Shown in pieces: positions 63,011 through 64,000 of a stretch of 64,000 bases of DNA. This DNA is from Ancylobacter novellus DSM 506 (lineage in GTDB: Bacteria; Pseudomonadota; Alphaproteobacteria; Rhizobiales; Xanthobacteraceae), in the NCBI RefSeq assembly GCF_000092925.1, contig NC_014217.1, positions 1,426,001 to 1,490,000 on the forward strand, given 5' to 3'. The notes below the pieces were generated by a model. That model worked only from the letters and a program-made list of their open reading frames with translations. It was not told the origin of the DNA and did not search any database. The stretch's first letter is position 1, and the number at the start of each line of letters is the position of its first letter. The position numbers and the translations under genes were made by a program.

Positions 63011-63619
63011 ATGACCCGCATCACCGCTCGCGCCGCGCGCCTCGCCCGGAATGCCGCCCTTGCCGCGCTGCTCGCGGCGCCGTTCGCGGTCGCGCCCGCC
63101 GCCGCGCAGACCAGCCTGACCAACCAGCAGATCCTGCAGGGCCTGACCGCCACCACGCAGGAAGAGCCGACCATCACCGCCCAGCTGCTTCGCCAGATGG
63201 CCGAGCAGGCCGTGGCGAACAATGTGCCGCTCGACCTCAACAAGTCGGCGGTCGCCGCCCAGCTCTTCAAGCTGGCGCAGATCACGGTGCAGATCCAGTT
63301 CGCGCTGGGTTCCGACATCATCCGCCCGGAATCCTACGCCACGATCGGCGCGATCTCGGATGCGCTGCACCACCCGATCCTGTTCAACTACCACTTCCTC
63401 ATCGTCGGCAACACGGACACGACTGGCACCCGGGCGAACAACCTGAAGCTCAGCCAGGCCCGCGCGGATGCCGTGAAGCAGGCGCTGGTGACGGTGTTCG
63501 GCGTCGATCCGGCCCGCCTCGAGGCGGTCGGTCTCGGCCAGGAGGACCTGCAGACCCCGAACGACCCGACCAACCCGATCAACCGCCGCGTGCAGTTGTT
63601 CAATATCGGCCTCGAGTAA
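63011..63619 (+). CDS. OmpA-family exported protein
   Basis: A 202-residue exported protein with a signal peptide (cleavage near AAAQ-TS) and a C-terminal OmpA-like peptidoglycan-binding domain from about residue 95: IQFALGSDIIRPESYATIGA, the GNTDTTGTRANNLKLSQARA core with NxxLSxxRA, and NRRVQLFNIG. No barrel is present, so it is a soluble or lipid-free wall-binding protein. It probably shares a transcript with the Cys-rich gene upstream. Confidence 0.9.
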   Translation: MTRITARAARLARNAALAALLAAPFAVAPAAAQTSLTNQQILQGLTATTQEEPTITAQLLRQMAEQAVANNVPLDLNKSAVAAQLFKLAQITVQIQFALGSDIIRPESYATIGAISDALHHPILFNYHFLIVGNTDTTGTRANNLKLSQARADAVKQALVTVFGVDPARLEAVGLGQEDLQTPNDPTNPINRRVQLFNIGLE

Positions 63620-63622
63620 GGC

Positions 63623-63649
63623 GACGGCGGTTTCGCACCGCCGTCCTTT
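63623..63649 (+). terminator. Hairpin after the OmpA-family gene
   Basis: gacggcgg and ccgccgtc form an eight-pair stem with a seven-base loop, followed by a short ctttcc tract. A moderate terminator. Confidence 0.7.
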
Positions 63650-63661
63650 CCGGCTATAGCG

Positions 63662-63701
63662 ACGGCCGGGCGCCATGATTGGCGCCCGGCCGTATTGTTT
63701 T
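63662..63701 (+). terminator. Second strong hairpin before ridA-like gene
   Basis: acggccgggcgcc and ggcgcccggccgt form a perfect 13-pair stem with a six-base loop, followed by attgtttt. With the preceding hairpin it makes a tandem terminator; it ends only about 25 bases before the next start. Confidence 0.8.
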
Positions 63702-63726
63702 CCAGCACCGGAACGAGTCCATTCCC

Positions 63727-64000
63727 ATGAGCATCAAGAGAATCGAAGTCGGCCCGCGCATGAGCCAGGCCGTGGTCCATGGATCGGTCGCCTATCTCGC
63801 CGGCCAGGTTGCCAAGGGCGAGAATGTCACGACCCAGACCGAGGCGGTGCTTGACCAGATCGACGCGCTGCTGGCCGTCGCGGGCACCGACAAGACCAAG
63901 CTGCTGACCACCACCATCTATCTCGCCGACATGGCGACCTTCGGCGAGATGAACGCCGTGTGGGACAAGTGGGTTTCGGCCGGCAACACGCCGGCCCGCG
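63727..64000 (+). CDS. RidA (YjgF/YER057c/UK114) family protein, 5' part
   Basis: Members deaminate reactive enamine/imine intermediates from PLP enzymes or have related roles. The window ends within the gene; 91 residues are visible of about 115. The start MSIKRIEVGPRMSQAVVHGS, then LAGQVAKGENVTTQTEAVLD and STIYLADM-type TTTIYLADMATFGEMN and WVSAGNTPAR fit the family. The catalytic arginine expected in the NTPARAT region is just present at the edge. The substrate group cannot be told from this part. Confidence 0.9.
   Translation, partial: MSIKRIEVGPRMSQAVVHGSVAYLAGQVAKGENVTTQTEAVLDQIDALLAVAGTDKTKLLTTTIYLADMATFGEMNAVWDKWVSAGNTPAR

Noticed and set aside
61463..63676. A 737-residue minus-strand frame covering the hydrolase, Cys-rich and OmpA-like genes
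   Set aside because: Only the part from 62242 down encodes a real hydrolase with a signal; the rest is antisense to two well-supported genes.

Overview
The window is chromosomal DNA of high G+C content (roughly two thirds by eye) from an alphaproteobacterium, most likely of the order Hyphomicrobiales (Rhizobiales). This rests on several features: neighbouring hom, glpX and recJ; a complete urt urea transporter joined to a ure cluster with a fused UreA-UreB; an aapJQMP amino-acid transporter; DUF2336, DUF3297 and class II fructose bisphosphatase genes; many intergenic palindromes of the RPE type; and a perfect CtrA-type box. A Xanthobacteraceae-like genus is a guess. I see no insertion sequence, prophage, integrase, CRISPR array or rRNA. 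About 60 protein genes and one tRNA are called.

Layout. 1-2.1 kb: 3' part of hom, then glpX. 2.1-8.6 kb: a block (small unknown protein, esterase, EamA transporter, phytase-like esterase, homocysteine methyltransferase, TetR regulator) with RPE-type palindromes on both sides. 8.7-11.9 kb: recJ and a flavoprotein. 12.0-18.9 kb: a tight periplasmic redox operon of imelysin, multicopper oxidase, di-haem oxidoreductase, second imelysin and DUF1513 protein, preceded by AT-rich dyads that resemble iron-control boxes. 19.1-20.7 kb: small secreted protein and a class I aminotransferase. 20.8-32.2 kb: urtABCDE-ureD-ure(AB)-ureC-ureE-ureF-ureG with a sigma-54 promoter. 32.3-36.5 kb: GAF-PAS-GGDEF-EAL protein and an ArnT-like glycosyltransferase. 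36.5-42.5 kb: cystathionine beta-lyase and aapJQMP, the latter with its own sigma-54-like promoter. 42.6-46.7 kb: cysK-alaX-sseA and photolyase. 46.8-53.8 kb: small secreted protein, orphan ParA, L,D-transpeptidase, two flavoproteins, a three-repeat secreted protein, DUF2336, NAD kinase, CutA. 53.8-64 kb: DUF3297, Tat-exported metallo-hydrolase, outer-membrane barrel, orphan PotD-like binding protein, lytic transglycosylase, TerC with a long hairpin leader, molybdopterin oxidoreductase, proline-rich membrane protein, tRNA-Thr, alpha/beta hydrolase, Cys-rich protein, OmpA-like protein and the start of a RidA gene.

How the parts work together. The urt and ure genes form one nitrogen-scavenging unit: UrtA captures urea in the periplasm, UrtBC-DE import it, and the nickel urease matured by UreDEFG splits it. 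Sigma-54-type promoters ahead of both urtA and aapJ suggest shared control by nitrogen limitation through NtrC. The 12-19 kb operon looks like a periplasmic metal (probably iron) handling system in which a copper oxidase has joined a conserved imelysin/di-haem/DUF1513 set. Its biochemical role is not established, and it is the best candidate here for an under-described system. The sulfur genes (metC-like, cysK, sseA, homocysteine methyltransferase) lie in separate transcription units.

Limits. All calls come from reading the sequence and recalling protein families. No database search, folding program or expression data was available.
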